A stretch of DNA of 64,000 bases from PCC-6802 sp943367755 (GTDB taxonomy: Bacteria; Cyanobacteriota; Cyanobacteriia; Pseudanabaenales; Pseudanabaenaceae). The position numbers and the translations under genes are program-made. Under the pieces are notes generated by a model. It made no database searches, was not told the origin of the DNA, and worked only from the letters and a program-made list of their open reading frames with translations. This document shows positions 44,057 to 52,874 of this stretch, one piece after another; the first letter of the stretch is position 1; each line of letters starts with the position of its first letter. The stretch is taken from contig CALRKB020000005.1 in the NCBI GenBank assembly GCA_943367755.1, positions 62,001 to 126,000 on the forward strand, given 5' to 3'.

Positions 44057-44851
44057 ATGAGTCCCCAACAAGAACAAAACTGGTTGAACCTATTTGGGCA
44101 ATATACACCAGAGGGTACAACCTGGCACGCTTTAACCACAGTCTATTCTCTCGATTTACAAGTAATTCGCGCCTACCAATTCACGCGCAGATTTAGCATT
44201 AATCCCGAACGGACTATTGTTTATCATCAGAATACTTATTATTTGCCAGACGGCCAGACCAAAGAACAAAGCTGGGAGATTGAGAAGGAAAAATGCAATC
44301 AAGCTGATGGCGTATTTCATCCTGAATCCGAATATATGAGAGCGATTGGCTTTGGCAACGGCACTAGCATTTGGGTGTCTCAGCATTTCAAACCCAAGGG
44401 TAATTTTGGTTCGGAAGTTTTTATCAAACAACAAGATTGGCGCTATGGCATTATTCCAGTTTATCAAGATGGGAATTTAGATCGCTTAGTTCTGATTAAA
44501 GAACATCCCGAAAGATTTCCCGAACAACTGGACGAACAAAAGATCCATTCTGGATCGGGAACGTGGCAAGTAAAGCACGTCAAAATGACTCCCGATTTGC
44601 AGGAATCAACAGATGAGTTAGTACAGATAGACTTGGATATTTACGCCACTAAGGCAGGGCATAGTATTTATACTCTCCCCGAACAGATTATCCTAAATCT
44701 ACCGATCGCTATCTCCGTGGGTGAAGGCTTTGACATTCTAGTGGGTAAGGAAATCTCCGAGAATAAGTATATGCAAATGAGAAGCAGTTATGACGCAACA
44801 GGAAAATTCAGCGGGTTAATCTCATCGGAATTCGCTAAATTGCATCCCTAA
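44057..44851 (+). CDS. DUF3598 family protein
   Basis: A 264-aa protein starting MSPQQEQNWLNLFGQYTPEG at the ATG at 44057; the longer frame runs antisense into prmC and is unlikely. DUF3598 proteins are restricted largely to cyanobacteria and plastids and are lipocalin-like beta-barrels related to phycobiliprotein lyase folds. Visible pattern: TTWHALTTVYSLDLQVIRAY and FRPEx-type strands with many aromatics, and RAIGFGNGTSIWVSQ in the middle. The biochemical role is unknown. No signal peptide. It precedes a 56-nt gap and the convergent ureidoglycolate lyase gene. Confidence 0.8.
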   Translation: MSPQQEQNWLNLFGQYTPEGTTWHALTTVYSLDLQVIRAYQFTRRFSINPERTIVYHQNTYYLPDGQTKEQSWEIEKEKCNQADGVFHPESEYMRAIGFGNGTSIWVSQHFKPKGNFGSEVFIKQQDWRYGIIPVYQDGNLDRLVLIKEHPERFPEQLDEQKIHSGSGTWQVKHVKMTPDLQESTDELVQIDLDIYATKAGHSIYTLPEQIILNLPIAISVGEGFDILVGKEISENKYMQMRSSYDATGKFSGLISSEFAKLHP

Positions 44852-44907
44852 TCACATGCGCGCTCGCTTAGATAGACAGGTAGATAGACAGGAGGACTGG
44901 CATCAAT

Positions 44908-45402
44908 CTAGACAATTTCAAATTCCAAGTTGTAACTAGCTAAAAGGTCGCAAGTAAAATGGTCGTTGATATTCGTATCACTCAGTTCTAGATTGTAAAA
45001 ATCCACAAATTCGTGTTCAAAATACGGCCCCGCATGCCACGTACCGCGATTGAGTTTAATAAAGCAATTGCCAGGAATGCGAAATGCATTAATGGTTTCT
45101 GGTTCGACTTGGGATAATCCCATTGCTGAAGGTGGAGCGACAGCGATCGCCCATTCCTTTCCATCTAGTGCTCCCAAACATTGCGTACATTGGATATGCC
45201 GCGTGATGCGATGAAACTTCTGCCCTTGCCCCGATAAGCGCATAATATAAAATCTGGGAATGCCACCCTCTAGGTCTAACTGGGCGTCGCGATCGCCAAA
45301 AGGTTTACCATCAACTGAGGGATAGATAACCTGTCCAAAGGGATGAAAGTTCTCTTCACTAATTGTATGGGCTTTAAGTTTTCGCAATCCAAACTCAGGC
45401 AT
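44908..45402 (-). CDS. ureidoglycolate lyase family protein
   Basis: About 164 aa from the ATG at 45402 (the TTG at 45420 overlaps the RTX stop). The AllA-like cupin pattern is present: FHPFGQVIY, then RITRHIQCTQCLGALDGKEW, FRIPGNCFIKLNRGTWHAGP and YNLELSD. The enzyme splits ureidoglycolate to glyoxylate and urea in purine nitrogen salvage. Relatives in cyanobacteria may act on related substrates. It lies directly downstream of the RTX gene on the same strand with overlapping or near-overlapping ends, which is probably chance rather than a shared pathway. Confidence 0.85.
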   Translation of the reverse strand: MPEFGLRKLKAHTISEENFHPFGQVIYPSVDGKPFGDRDAQLDLEGGIPRFYIMRLSGQGQKFHRITRHIQCTQCLGALDGKEWAIAVAPPSAMGLSQVEPETINAFRIPGNCFIKLNRGTWHAGPYFEHEFVDFYNLELSDTNINDHFTCDLLASYNLEFEIV

Positions 45403-45416
45403 AGTTAGCTGGTGTA

Positions 45417-46250
45417 TCAACTGATCACAAGGTGACTGGCAACTCGATCTGGAGTTTGTCCGATGACTACACCCAAAAAGCCTCCATTCGAGCCTAATGT
45501 AATTACTGTATCATTCGCGGTTATGAACGTATCAGCACCGCTGACAAAGAAATTAAAATCCGCTCCTGACAATAGGTTGACGAATTCGCCTTGTATAGTA
45601 TTAGAGATAGCCAGCGTATCGCCAGTATTGCTACGGTCGAAGGTATTATCATTAAAATCAAGTAAAACATGGGCTTGAGCTGGGTCAAATACGGTTGTAG
45701 CGGCACTGAGTACAAACACATCCCTACCACTATCTCCCCGCATAAAGGTCTGGCCAAAGCCTGCGTAAAGCACATCATCGCCGCTGCCGCCAGCAAGGAA
45801 ACCACCATCGACACTAGCTATCAACGTATCGTTACCTGCCTCACCTGTAATCACGTCAAACCCGCCATCACCGTAAATGACATCGTTACTTGCCGAACCA
45901 GTAAGACGATCGTCACTGACTGAACCAACAATGCTGTTATCAGCATAACCGTAGACATCGTAGGGTACTGAGCGATCGTAACCATAGATGTCAAATGAGG
46001 ATAAGGCATCAAGACCCAAGACAGCAAAGGTGGCTAAACCGCCATAACCAAAGATATCAAAGGGAACTGAGTTATCAAAGGTATTAAAATCCCCAGGGAA
46101 AGGAACTGAGTTATCAAAGGTATTAAAATCCCCAGGGAAAGGAACTGAGTTGTCAAAGGTATTAAAATCCCCAGGGATTGAATCGTCAAATAAACCAAAT
46201 GCATTGGCAAGATCGTCAGCGAAATTAAGCAGATCGGAAAGCGTGTCCAT
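45417..46250 (-). CDS. RTX (hemolysin-type Ca2+-binding repeat) protein with 13-aa N-terminal repeats
   Basis: A 277-aa protein. The N-terminal third has tandem 13-residue repeats FDNSVPFPGDFNT (three units, 39-bp DNA repeats at 46063-46176), then DIYGYD/VYGYAD motifs. The middle has Ca-binding nonapeptides (GSASNDVIYGDGGFDVITGE and AGNDTLIASVDGGFLAGGSG) and the C-terminal half is a typical RTX beta-fold ending in TDTFITANDTVITLGSNG-like strands. No classic signal peptide, as expected for type I secretion. Probably exported and cell-surface or extracellular. No secretion ABC gene is adjacent. Confidence 0.82.
   Translation of the reverse strand: MDTLSDLLNFADDLANAFGLFDDSIPGDFNTFDNSVPFPGDFNTFDNSVPFPGDFNTFDNSVPFDIFGYGGLATFAVLGLDALSSFDIYGYDRSVPYDVYGYADNSIVGSVSDDRLTGSASNDVIYGDGGFDVITGEAGNDTLIASVDGGFLAGGSGDDVLYAGFGQTFMRGDSGRDVFVLSAATTVFDPAQAHVLLDFNDNTFDRSNTGDTLAISNTIQGEFVNLLSGADFNFFVSGADTFITANDTVITLGSNGGFLGVVIGQTPDRVASHLVIS
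46063..46176 (-). repeat. 39-bp in-frame tandem repeat, three copies
   Basis: Copies at 46063-46101, 46102-46140 and 46141-46176 are nearly identical (one visible base change, TTATCAAAG to TTGTCAAAG). Each encodes 13 residues of the RTX protein N-terminus. Perfect copies imply recent expansion by slippage. Confidence 0.9.
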
Positions 46251-46317
46251 ATCAGACCCTCCCTCTTAAATGCAGAATGAGTCTCAAATTAGTCTTTGAT
46301 CTAAGTATAGCGAGAAC

Positions 46318-47727
46318 CTAAAAGTGTTGGTGCGATCGCGCTTCCGTCGCCGCCCTAACAAAACCTGCCGCAACTGAGGGATTACTACCCCAATGCAAAT
46401 GCAAATAGGAAGCTAAGAAATTATGTCTACCCCACCCTTCGGTACCGAGATCGCGACCAGCATAATTCTTTAACTGGTAAAGTGGCAGATCGGATGCAAC
46501 AGTCTGACGGGAGCGATGGAATTCATGGCCCCAAACAGGTCGATGATCGCTAGGTAGCCAGGGTTGGGTATTTATTGCCGAAGTTAGTACCTGACAACAC
46601 CGATAGCCAAGAGTCAACTTGTCAGTCATGATCGTCTGTGTCGGAATCGCGCCTACCATGGCAAATTGATTGCCCACAAAGTCAGCGATCGCCTCACTGA
46701 GATACATTAAACCGCCGCATTCAGCGTAGATCGGTAAGTGAACTTGTTGGCGGATCGAAGCGATCGCGCCTTGATTCTCCGCTAGTTGTGCTGCGAAGAT
46801 TTCAGGGAAACCTCCACCAAAATATAGGCCGTGGATCTGGTCGGGTAGTTGGGCATCATCGAGCGGACTCCAATCGACTAATTCCGCTCCCAGTTTTTCC
46901 AGAATATCCAGGTTATCGGCATAGTAGAAGTTGAAAGCGCGATCGCGTGCCACTGCGATTCTGACCTTTGCATTTATAGGTTTATTGGGCTGATGCTGCG
47001 CTGCATTTGTCAGTAATGGCTGAGGAGAAATGGCGGGAATGCTTTGGGAATTTCGGATCAGAGGCATGAGATTTTCCCAATCAAAGCAGCGCTTGCCCAG
47101 ATCGGCTAAGCGATCGATGATTTGATCGAAATTAGCAATTTCGGTGCTGGGAATTAGCCCCAAGTGGCGATCGCTCAGCTTAATGCCTTCTTCACGGGGA
47201 ATAATCCCCAAAACCGGAATCCCCAATGGCGCAATCGCTTCGAGCAATATCTCGCGGTGGCGATCGCTACCTACGCGATTGAGGATGACTCCAGCTAGCT
47301 GAATATCCTTATCGAAGTGATGGTAACCGTAGATCGTTGCTGCCAGCGATCGCGACATCCGACTGCAATCAATCGCTAGAATTACAGAGACAGATTTGCC
47401 CAACAGTTTCACCACATGGGCGGTACTACCAAACTCATCGCTACCAGCGCCGTCAAATAAACCCATGACGCCTTCGATCGCAGCACCATCTGCATTAGCA
47501 CTATGCTTAGCAAAGCAGGATTGCACATATTGATTAGACGTAATCACAGGATCGAGATTGCGACAAGGGCGACCCGTAATCGCAGTATGAAACATCGGGT
47601 CGATATAATCTGGCCCCACCTTAAAAGACTGTACATCCACCCCCCAGCGTTGCAATGCCGCCAGAATTGCAAGGGTTATAGTTGTTTTACCAACACCGCT
47701 ATGAGTTCCAGCAATAGCGATCGGCAT
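46318..47727 (-). CDS. cbiA: cobyrinic acid a,c-diamide synthase
   Basis: A 469-aa CbiA/CobB. ATP-grasp-like N-terminal domain: AGTHSGVGKTT (Walker A), VGPDYIDPMFHTAITGR and EGVMGLFDGA. C-terminal glutamine amidotransferase: YAECGGLMYLSEAI with catalytic Cys, and GHEFHRSR containing the His. It amidates the a and c side chains of cobyrinate in cobalamin synthesis, consistent with cyanobacterial B12 or pseudo-B12 production. It starts 11 nt after the M23 peptidase gene. No cobalamin riboswitch was recognised upstream. Confidence 0.94.
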   Translation of the reverse strand: MPIAIAGTHSGVGKTTITLAILAALQRWGVDVQSFKVGPDYIDPMFHTAITGRPCRNLDPVITSNQYVQSCFAKHSANADGAAIEGVMGLFDGAGSDEFGSTAHVVKLLGKSVSVILAIDCSRMSRSLAATIYGYHHFDKDIQLAGVILNRVGSDRHREILLEAIAPLGIPVLGIIPREEGIKLSDRHLGLIPSTEIANFDQIIDRLADLGKRCFDWENLMPLIRNSQSIPAISPQPLLTNAAQHQPNKPINAKVRIAVARDRAFNFYYADNLDILEKLGAELVDWSPLDDAQLPDQIHGLYFGGGFPEIFAAQLAENQGAIASIRQQVHLPIYAECGGLMYLSEAIADFVGNQFAMVGAIPTQTIMTDKLTLGYRCCQVLTSAINTQPWLPSDHRPVWGHEFHRSRQTVASDLPLYQLKNYAGRDLGTEGWGRHNFLASYLHLHWGSNPSVAAGFVRAATEARSHQHF

Positions 47728-47738
47728 GATTGCCTTAC

Positions 47739-48605
47739 CTATCTTGCCGCTACGTCAAACACAATATAGCGGTTTGGCAGGAAGGTCATGGGGTTGGTAG
47801 CATGCTTGCCATCTGGCTGCACCTCAAAATGTAAGTGAGGCCCCGTGCTCCTGCCCGTACTACCAACTTCCGCAATTAGCTGCCCTTGCCTGACCTGTTG
47901 CCCCTTTCTCACTAAAATCCTATTCGTATGGGCATAAAGCGTACGGCTGCCATCATTATGGGTCACTTCTACCAAGTTGCCATAACCACCATCGTCCCAC
48001 TCAGCATAACTAATAAACCCATCGGCGGCGGCCAGGATCGGCGCACCTGTGGGAGCACCAATATCAATGCCCTTATGCATCTTTCTTTGACCCGTAATCG
48101 GGTGAATGCGCCAACCAAAGGCCGCAGTGATAATGCCATTAACTGGCCATACCATTGGGGCCGGAGTATTCAGTGTTGATTTTGCAACAGATTGAGGTAA
48201 CTGTACAGACCAGTGACTGGTCGAACTAAGTGCTTTAAGTTGTAGTTGTTCGTTCTCTTCCAGGTTAAAGCTGGGGGCAAATTCAACCACCAGGCGTGTT
48301 GTATCTGCATCAACTTGCCCTACCCTCACTGCTTGCACCGCTTTGCCGATTGTCCGTCGTACAGTTGGCCCTTTATATTTAGCCCCAGGCAAATCGATCA
48401 CCAAACGTGTGGGGTTTTCGAGCACCTTCCCTTTGGGATAAATCTTTTTTTCCGTGGCAAACTCGATGCGGTTGCGTGTGGTGTCAAATACAAAGGTTTC
48501 TAGCCGATTTGCTAGAACTGCTGGTGCAAGCATCATAGAGCCTACAAAGCAAGATACTAGCCACCATTTTTGATGTTTGGGACTTTGTTTCGAGCTATTA
48601 AACAT
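47739..48605 (-). CDS. AMIN domain-M23 metallopeptidase
   Basis: About 288 aa from the ATG at 48605 (14 codons inside the longest frame). The start gives a signal peptide (WWLVSCFVGSMMLAPAVLA). Then an AMIN domain (about 35-115; IEFATEKKIYPKGKVLENPT, TRLVIDLPG) that binds peptidoglycan, and a LytM/M23 domain with GWRIHPITGQRKMHKGIDIG (Zn His) and STGRSTGPHLHFEV (HxH). It is likely a periplasmic cell-wall hydrolase or, if the catalytic site is incomplete, an amidase activator; the two His motifs argue for an active enzyme. Followed closely by cbiA. Confidence 0.9.
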   Translation of the reverse strand: MFNSSKQSPKHQKWWLVSCFVGSMMLAPAVLANRLETFVFDTTRNRIEFATEKKIYPKGKVLENPTRLVIDLPGAKYKGPTVRRTIGKAVQAVRVGQVDADTTRLVVEFAPSFNLEENEQLQLKALSSTSHWSVQLPQSVAKSTLNTPAPMVWPVNGIITAAFGWRIHPITGQRKMHKGIDIGAPTGAPILAAADGFISYAEWDDGGYGNLVEVTHNDGSRTLYAHTNRILVRKGQQVRQGQLIAEVGSTGRSTGPHLHFEVQPDGKHATNPMTFLPNRYIVFDVAAR

Positions 48606-48806
48606 TGGGTCTGTGTGTGTGAAGGAAGCAAAAAGGCGGAGAAACACCTATACCAGGAGTAAACTGGTTTAAGTGAAATAAATTAAGTGAAATAAATAAA
48701 AGTGGTCTGTGGAAGTTTACATTAATTTGCATCCCATAATCTATTTGTATAAAAAATTTATATGGGTAGTTTTAGATGCAGTTCTACAGTCAGAAATATG
48801 CAATCG

Positions 48807-49067
48807 ATGAAATTGATTCTTTACAGTAAACCGGGCTGCCATCTTTGTGAGGGGTTGCTAGAAAAATTGCAACTGGTACAAGCCGTACCATTCGATCTGG
48901 AAATTCGTGATATCACCAGTAATCTCAACTGGTTTGAACAGTACCAATACGAAATACCTGTTCTTTGTTTCTGGGATGAGCAACTCAATCAAGAACGCAA
49001 GCTACCCCGCCTGTCACCTCGATCGCCCCTTACCAAGCTGGAAGAATTACTGAAACAATATGCATAG
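48807..49067 (+). CDS. glutaredoxin-like thiol protein
   Basis: An 86-aa protein starting MKLILYSKPGCHLCEGLLEK at the ATG at 48807 (alternative ATG at 48798). The CxxC active site is GCHLCEGL and the cis-Pro region is QYEIPVL. This matches the DUF836 glutaredoxin-like family of cyanobacteria and chloroplasts. Likely cytoplasmic thiol-disulfide exchange; the partner is unknown. Its stop overlaps the start of the GGDEF gene (ATGCATAG), so the two are translationally coupled, although their functional link is not evident. Confidence 0.83.
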   Translation: MKLILYSKPGCHLCEGLLEKLQLVQAVPFDLEIRDITSNLNWFEQYQYEIPVLCFWDEQLNQERKLPRLSPRSPLTKLEELLKQYA

Positions 49068-49908
49068 CACGATGACAAGCTTGGCAAAAAAGGGTAAGCC
49101 ATTTTGGACGATCGCAAGTTTCACAGCGATCGCTCTGATTGGCGTTGTCGATTATCTAACTGGTTACGAAATATCGCTTTCTTTGTTTTACTTAATCCCT
49201 ATTGCCGCGATCGCTTGGTTTGTGGGTATTGGCCCTGGGATATGGGCATCCGCCATCTGTACAATTGTGTGGGTAGCAGGAGATATTGCCGCAGAGCAAG
49301 TATATTTCTACACTTTCATTTACGCCTGGAACGCTTTGATGCGGTTGGGATTGTATATTTGCGTGGTTTTGTTAATGTCCATGCTGAAGAAAGCAATCCT
49401 GCGCGAACAAGCGCTTAACCGCACTGACAAGCTGACGGGAGCTGCCAATTCTCACTGTTTTTGGGACTTGGCTCAGATGGAAATTGATCGCTCTTCTAGA
49501 TACAAGCGACCCTTAACCGTTGCCTATCTCGATCTAGATCGCCTCAAAACTATTAACAAAAAGTTTGGATACAGCGAAGGTGATGCTGTCCTCCGCACAG
49601 TTGTGGGTATCTGCAAAAAGTATTTAAGGACAACCGATCTAGTGGCTAGACTTGGCGACGATGAATTTGCCTTTCTGCTGCCAGAAACTCCCCAGGAAGG
49701 GGCCGAAGTTGCGATGACCACACTACAATTGGCATTGGTGGAGGAAATGCAGAAAAATAACTGGCCAGTTACATTTAGTATTGGTGTGTTGATCTGTGCC
49801 ACAGTACCGCGAACAGTAGAGGAGACGATCGAAATTGCCGATAGCCTGATCTACTCTGCGAAGAAGGGCGGCAAGAATGCCATTTGTTACGCTACCTATA
49901 TTGGTTAG
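49060..49908 (+). CDS. membrane GGDEF-domain protein with variant active site
   Basis: A 282-aa protein. Residues 15-115 contain about four membrane helices (FTAIALIGVVDYLTGYEISL, YLIPIAAIAWFVGIGPGIWA and following). The GGDEF domain spans about 120-278. The A-site reads GDDEF (199-203) instead of GG(D/E)EF, while the RxxD inhibitory I-site (RTTD, 190-193, five residues upstream) is intact. DKLTGAANSHCF and LDLDRLKTINKKFGY are otherwise normal. It may be a weak or inactive cyclase that binds c-di-GMP. Coupled to the glutaredoxin-like gene by an 8-nt overlap. Confidence 0.88.
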   Translation: MHSTMTSLAKKGKPFWTIASFTAIALIGVVDYLTGYEISLSLFYLIPIAAIAWFVGIGPGIWASAICTIVWVAGDIAAEQVYFYTFIYAWNALMRLGLYICVVLLMSMLKKAILREQALNRTDKLTGAANSHCFWDLAQMEIDRSSRYKRPLTVAYLDLDRLKTINKKFGYSEGDAVLRTVVGICKKYLRTTDLVARLGDDEFAFLLPETPQEGAEVAMTTLQLALVEEMQKNNWPVTFSIGVLICATVPRTVEETIEIADSLIYSAKKGGKNAICYATYIG

Positions 49909-50005
49909 GTAACAGAAAATGTTTCCCCCTTGAATTCTTTTCGATGTGAAGTTATTTTAAGTTGCATTAAAGTGCCCATACAGAGAGTCAGGTGAGGAGA
50001 TATCT

Positions 50006-51487
50006 ATGCAGCTAGGTGAGCTTTTGCAACAGGCAGGTTGTCAGTATAACGATCGGGCTCGCGATCTCCTAACAGTACAAGGGATAGCCACAGATTCCCG
50101 CACCTGCAAACCAGGTGATTTATTTGTAGCGATGCCGGGTAGCCAGGTGGACGGTAGCCAGTTTGCAGTTGATGCGTTGGATAGAGGTGCGATCGCCGCC
50201 ATAGTTGCGAATACGGTTAATCTGGGCAAAGATGGCCTGATTGGCGTTGATGATGTGGTAACTGCCTGCGCCCAGGTTGCTGCCGCTTTCTATGGGTTCC
50301 CCGCCCAAAAAATGAATCTTGTGGGTGTAACTGGGACCAATGGCAAAACTACTACTACACATCTAATCGAGTTTTTATTGCAATCCCAGTTCACCACAGC
50401 CCTGTTTGGTACGCTCTACGCACGTTGGCCTGGGTACGCGCATACTGCCTCCTACACAACTCCCTTTGCTCATGCTCTGCAAGCACAACTCAGCCAGGCT
50501 TTAGATAGCGGCTGCCAGATTGGAGTGATGGAGGTTAGTTCCCACGCTTTAGCCCAGAAACGCGTATGGGGATGTCCGTTCGAAGTTGCCGTATTTACGA
50601 ATTTGACCCAAGATCACCTCGACTACCACCGCGATCTAGAGGATTACTTCCAAGCCAAAGCCTTGTTATTCAGCGCTGATTACCTGAAAGGTCGGGCAGT
50701 GATTAATCTTGACGATCCGTTTGGGCAAAAACTGGTGGCTCTCACGACTAAATCAGCGAACTCAGCCATTTGGACATACAGCCTGGAAAACTCGCAGGCT
50801 GATTTTTACACCGAAAATCTGATCTACAGTCCCAATGGTGTGCAGGGAATCCTCCATACACCCCTAGGAGAAATGTCACTGCGATCGCCCCTAGTCGGGG
50901 GCTTTAATGTCTATAACACGATCGCGGCGATCGCCACTTGCCTGCATTTAGGTATCAGCCTCGATCGTATTGCGGCAAGATTGCCCGAATTCAACAATGT
51001 GCCAGGACGAGTAGAGCGGGTGCAAGTCAGCCCCGATCAAGATATTACTGTGGTTGTCGACTATGCCCATACACCCGATAGCCTGGAGAACGTGCTCAAA
51101 GCGCTGCGTCCATTTACGCAACGCGAGTTGGTGTGCGTCTTTGGTTGTGGCGGCGATCGCGATCGCACCAAGCGCCCCCTGATGGGAGAAATTGCGGCTC
51201 GACTGGCCGATCGCGTTTACATCACCTCCGATAATCCGCGCACGGAAGATCCCCAAGGGATTTTGCAAGATATTTTGGCCGGTATTCCCGCTACCGCTAC
51301 ACCCTTAGTTGAGGTAGATCGACGGCGCAGCATTCAAATGGCGATCGCTAGTGCTCAGCCGGGTGATACTGTTGCGATCGCGGGTAAAGGCCATGAGGAC
51401 TACCAAATTCTGGGTAAGGAAAAAATTCATTTTGACGATCGAGAGGAAGCTCAATTTGCGCTCAGACAGAGATTGGGGATAGGCTAA
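50006..51487 (+). CDS. murE: UDP-N-acetylmuramoyl-tripeptide synthetase MurE
   Basis: A 493-aa Mur ligase. The N-terminal UDP-MurNAc domain (DSRTCKPGDLFVAMPG) precedes the ATP site VTGTNGKTTTTHLIEFLL, then the middle domain (MEVSSHAL, FTNLTQDHLDYH) and the C-terminal domain with the DNPR motif (SDNPRTEDP), which marks the meso-diaminopimelate-adding form. It adds the third residue of the stem peptide in peptidoglycan synthesis, in the cytoplasm. GAGGAG precedes the ATG. Length is normal. No other mur genes are in the window, as is common in cyanobacteria. Confidence 0.95.
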   Translation: MQLGELLQQAGCQYNDRARDLLTVQGIATDSRTCKPGDLFVAMPGSQVDGSQFAVDALDRGAIAAIVANTVNLGKDGLIGVDDVVTACAQVAAAFYGFPAQKMNLVGVTGTNGKTTTTHLIEFLLQSQFTTALFGTLYARWPGYAHTASYTTPFAHALQAQLSQALDSGCQIGVMEVSSHALAQKRVWGCPFEVAVFTNLTQDHLDYHRDLEDYFQAKALLFSADYLKGRAVINLDDPFGQKLVALTTKSANSAIWTYSLENSQADFYTENLIYSPNGVQGILHTPLGEMSLRSPLVGGFNVYNTIAAIATCLHLGISLDRIAARLPEFNNVPGRVERVQVSPDQDITVVVDYAHTPDSLENVLKALRPFTQRELVCVFGCGGDRDRTKRPLMGEIAARLADRVYITSDNPRTEDPQGILQDILAGIPATATPLVEVDRRRSIQMAIASAQPGDTVAIAGKGHEDYQILGKEKIHFDDREEAQFALRQRLGIG

Positions 51488-51612
51488 GCTCTAGAAGATA
51501 AGTCAAGATCGTGAATCGGTAAGTATTTCTGCCGATAGCAAATGCTATAGCGCTTTTGTAAATATGGCTTCAAATGTGCGCGTTTTGCCGTTAAATAAAC
51601 TAAGGGATAATT

Positions 51613-51807
51613 ATGGGCTTTGCAGATTATTCTATTGCGGAGATTGCTGAAGACTATCAAATCTCAGTTGAGATGGTCTGTCAACTTTGTGATCGACTTG
51701 GCATTCACTACCAAGATATTCATACAAAGCTTGCATTAGAAGATGCTAAAACCGTTATTCTTGCAGCCCAAACAGCAGCCCAAACAAAAGAAAAGAAGTC
51801 ATCATAA
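51613..51807 (+). CDS. small helical protein upstream of psbV
   Basis: A 64-aa protein: DYSIAEIAEDYQISVEMVCQ followed by LCDRLGIHYQDIHTKLALED resembles a small HTH-like fold, similar to the IF2 N-terminal (IF2_N) motif, followed by an Ala/Lys-rich tail. AAGGGAT precedes the ATG. It ends 27 nt before psbV on the same strand, so it may be co-transcribed with psbV. Small proteins like this are conserved among cyanobacteria with unknown role; a nucleic-acid or protein-binding regulator is a guess. Confidence 0.6.
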   Translation: MGFADYSIAEIAEDYQISVEMVCQLCDRLGIHYQDIHTKLALEDAKTVILAAQTAAQTKEKKSS

Positions 51808-51834
51808 GTTTATTTTCAAAATACTTTGCCTACT

Positions 51835-52332
51835 ATGAGCAGAAAAACTTACAAATTCCTTTTGCTAGCGATCGCGACAATCTTCTTAGCCTGGCAGTTT
51901 GTGACGACAAGTGTCCTGGCGGCAGATTCAAGTGCTGAAATGCGCACCGTGCCTCTCAACGACAAAGAAAAAATTATCCTATCTAATAAGGATATTGCAG
52001 CTGGCAAGAAACTATTTCAAAATGCTTGTGCCACCTGTCATGTCGGGGGTGCTACGTTTACCAACCCCAACGTTGGCCTCGATCCTGAAAGCTTAGCACT
52101 GGCAACCCCGCCCCGTAACAACGTGGAAGGGTTAGTGGCTTTCATGAAGAACCCCACCACCTTTGATGGAGTTGAGGAAATTTACGAAAACCATCCCAGT
52201 TTGAGAAGCACCGATATTTTCCCTGCAATGCGTGGTTTAACTGATAAAGATCTCAAGGTAATTGCTGGTTATATTCTTTACCAACCCAAGGTCAGAGGCA
52301 GTGGCTGGGGCGGTGGCAAGATTTATTATTAA
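51835..52332 (+). CDS. psbV: cytochrome c550 (photosystem II extrinsic subunit PsbV)
   Basis: About 165 aa. The ATG at 51835 is preferred over a TTG three codons upstream. Signal peptide (LAIATIFLAWQFVTTSVLAA) targets the thylakoid lumen. Heme motif CATCHVGG; the distal His is in YENHPSLRS. The C-terminus GSGWGGGKIYY is characteristic. PsbV stabilises the oxygen-evolving complex on the lumenal side of PSII. It is 65 nt upstream of petE with no terminator between them, so the two may share a transcript. Confidence 0.96.
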   Translation: MSRKTYKFLLLAIATIFLAWQFVTTSVLAADSSAEMRTVPLNDKEKIILSNKDIAAGKKLFQNACATCHVGGATFTNPNVGLDPESLALATPPRNNVEGLVAFMKNPTTFDGVEEIYENHPSLRSTDIFPAMRGLTDKDLKVIAGYILYQPKVRGSGWGGGKIYY

Positions 52333-52397
52333 GTCAAGATTAACTTCTGTAAAATCTGACTAGTTTAGAGAAAATCCAACATTAAAAGCAGCAGATC

Positions 52398-52775
52398 ATG
52401 AAAAAACAATCAATTTTGGGGCGTCTAAGTCTACTATTTATCGGCTTTGCGATCGCATTAAGCAGTCTTGTTTTCAACGCTGCTCTAGCATCAGCTGAGA
52501 CCTATACTGTTTTGATGGGTAGCAATAGCGGGCAGCTTGCATTCGAGCCTTCTACCCTTACGATCAAAGCTGGCGATACTGTGAAGTGGGTCAACAATAA
52601 AGCTTTCCCCCACAATGTTATTGTCGATGGACAAGATGCACTATCTCACAAGAAGCTAATCCAAAAGCCCAAGCAATCGGTTGAAACTACTTTCAATGAA
52701 GCAGGCGAGTATAGCTACTACTGCGCTCCTCACCGTGGTGCTGGTATGGTCGGCAAGATTACTGTTTCTGGCTAA
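52398..52775 (+). CDS. petE: plastocyanin
   Basis: A 125-aa precursor: signal peptide (about 1-34, ending ASA) to the thylakoid lumen, then a cupredoxin domain. Cu ligands are His in AFPHNVIVDG and Cys, His and Met in SYYCAPHRGAGMVG. It carries electrons from cytochrome b6f to photosystem I (psaD is also in this window). Followed by a strong intrinsic terminator. Copper-dependent regulation is common in the phylum but no operator was identified here. Confidence 0.97.
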   Translation: MKKQSILGRLSLLFIGFAIALSSLVFNAALASAETYTVLMGSNSGQLAFEPSTLTIKAGDTVKWVNNKAFPHNVIVDGQDALSHKKLIQKPKQSVETTFNEAGEYSYYCAPHRGAGMVGKITVSG

Positions 52776-52808
52776 GTTCTAGTAAACACATATACTGTTT
52801 TTCCTAAG

Positions 52809-52867
52809 TAGCCTATATGGGCGGGTTAACGCTAAGTTCTCCCAACTCATATAGGCTAATTTTTTTT
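52809..52867 (+). terminator. strong intrinsic terminator after petE
   Basis: Arms TAGCCTATATG (52809-52819) and CATATAGGCTA (52848-52858) form a perfect 11-bp stem; a T-run follows at 52860-52867. The loop is long (28 nt). It sits 34 nt after the petE stop and 8 nt before the end of the convergent phosphatase gene. Confidence 0.88.
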
Positions 52868-52874
52868 GGATAAC

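Noticed and set aside
44871..44893. Short tandem TAGATAGACAGG repeat
   Set aside because: Only two copies in a 56-nt gap; no further support.
46063..46176. Regular repeats that could be taken for a CRISPR array
   Set aside because: Copies are contiguous without unique spacers and encode 13-residue units in frame.
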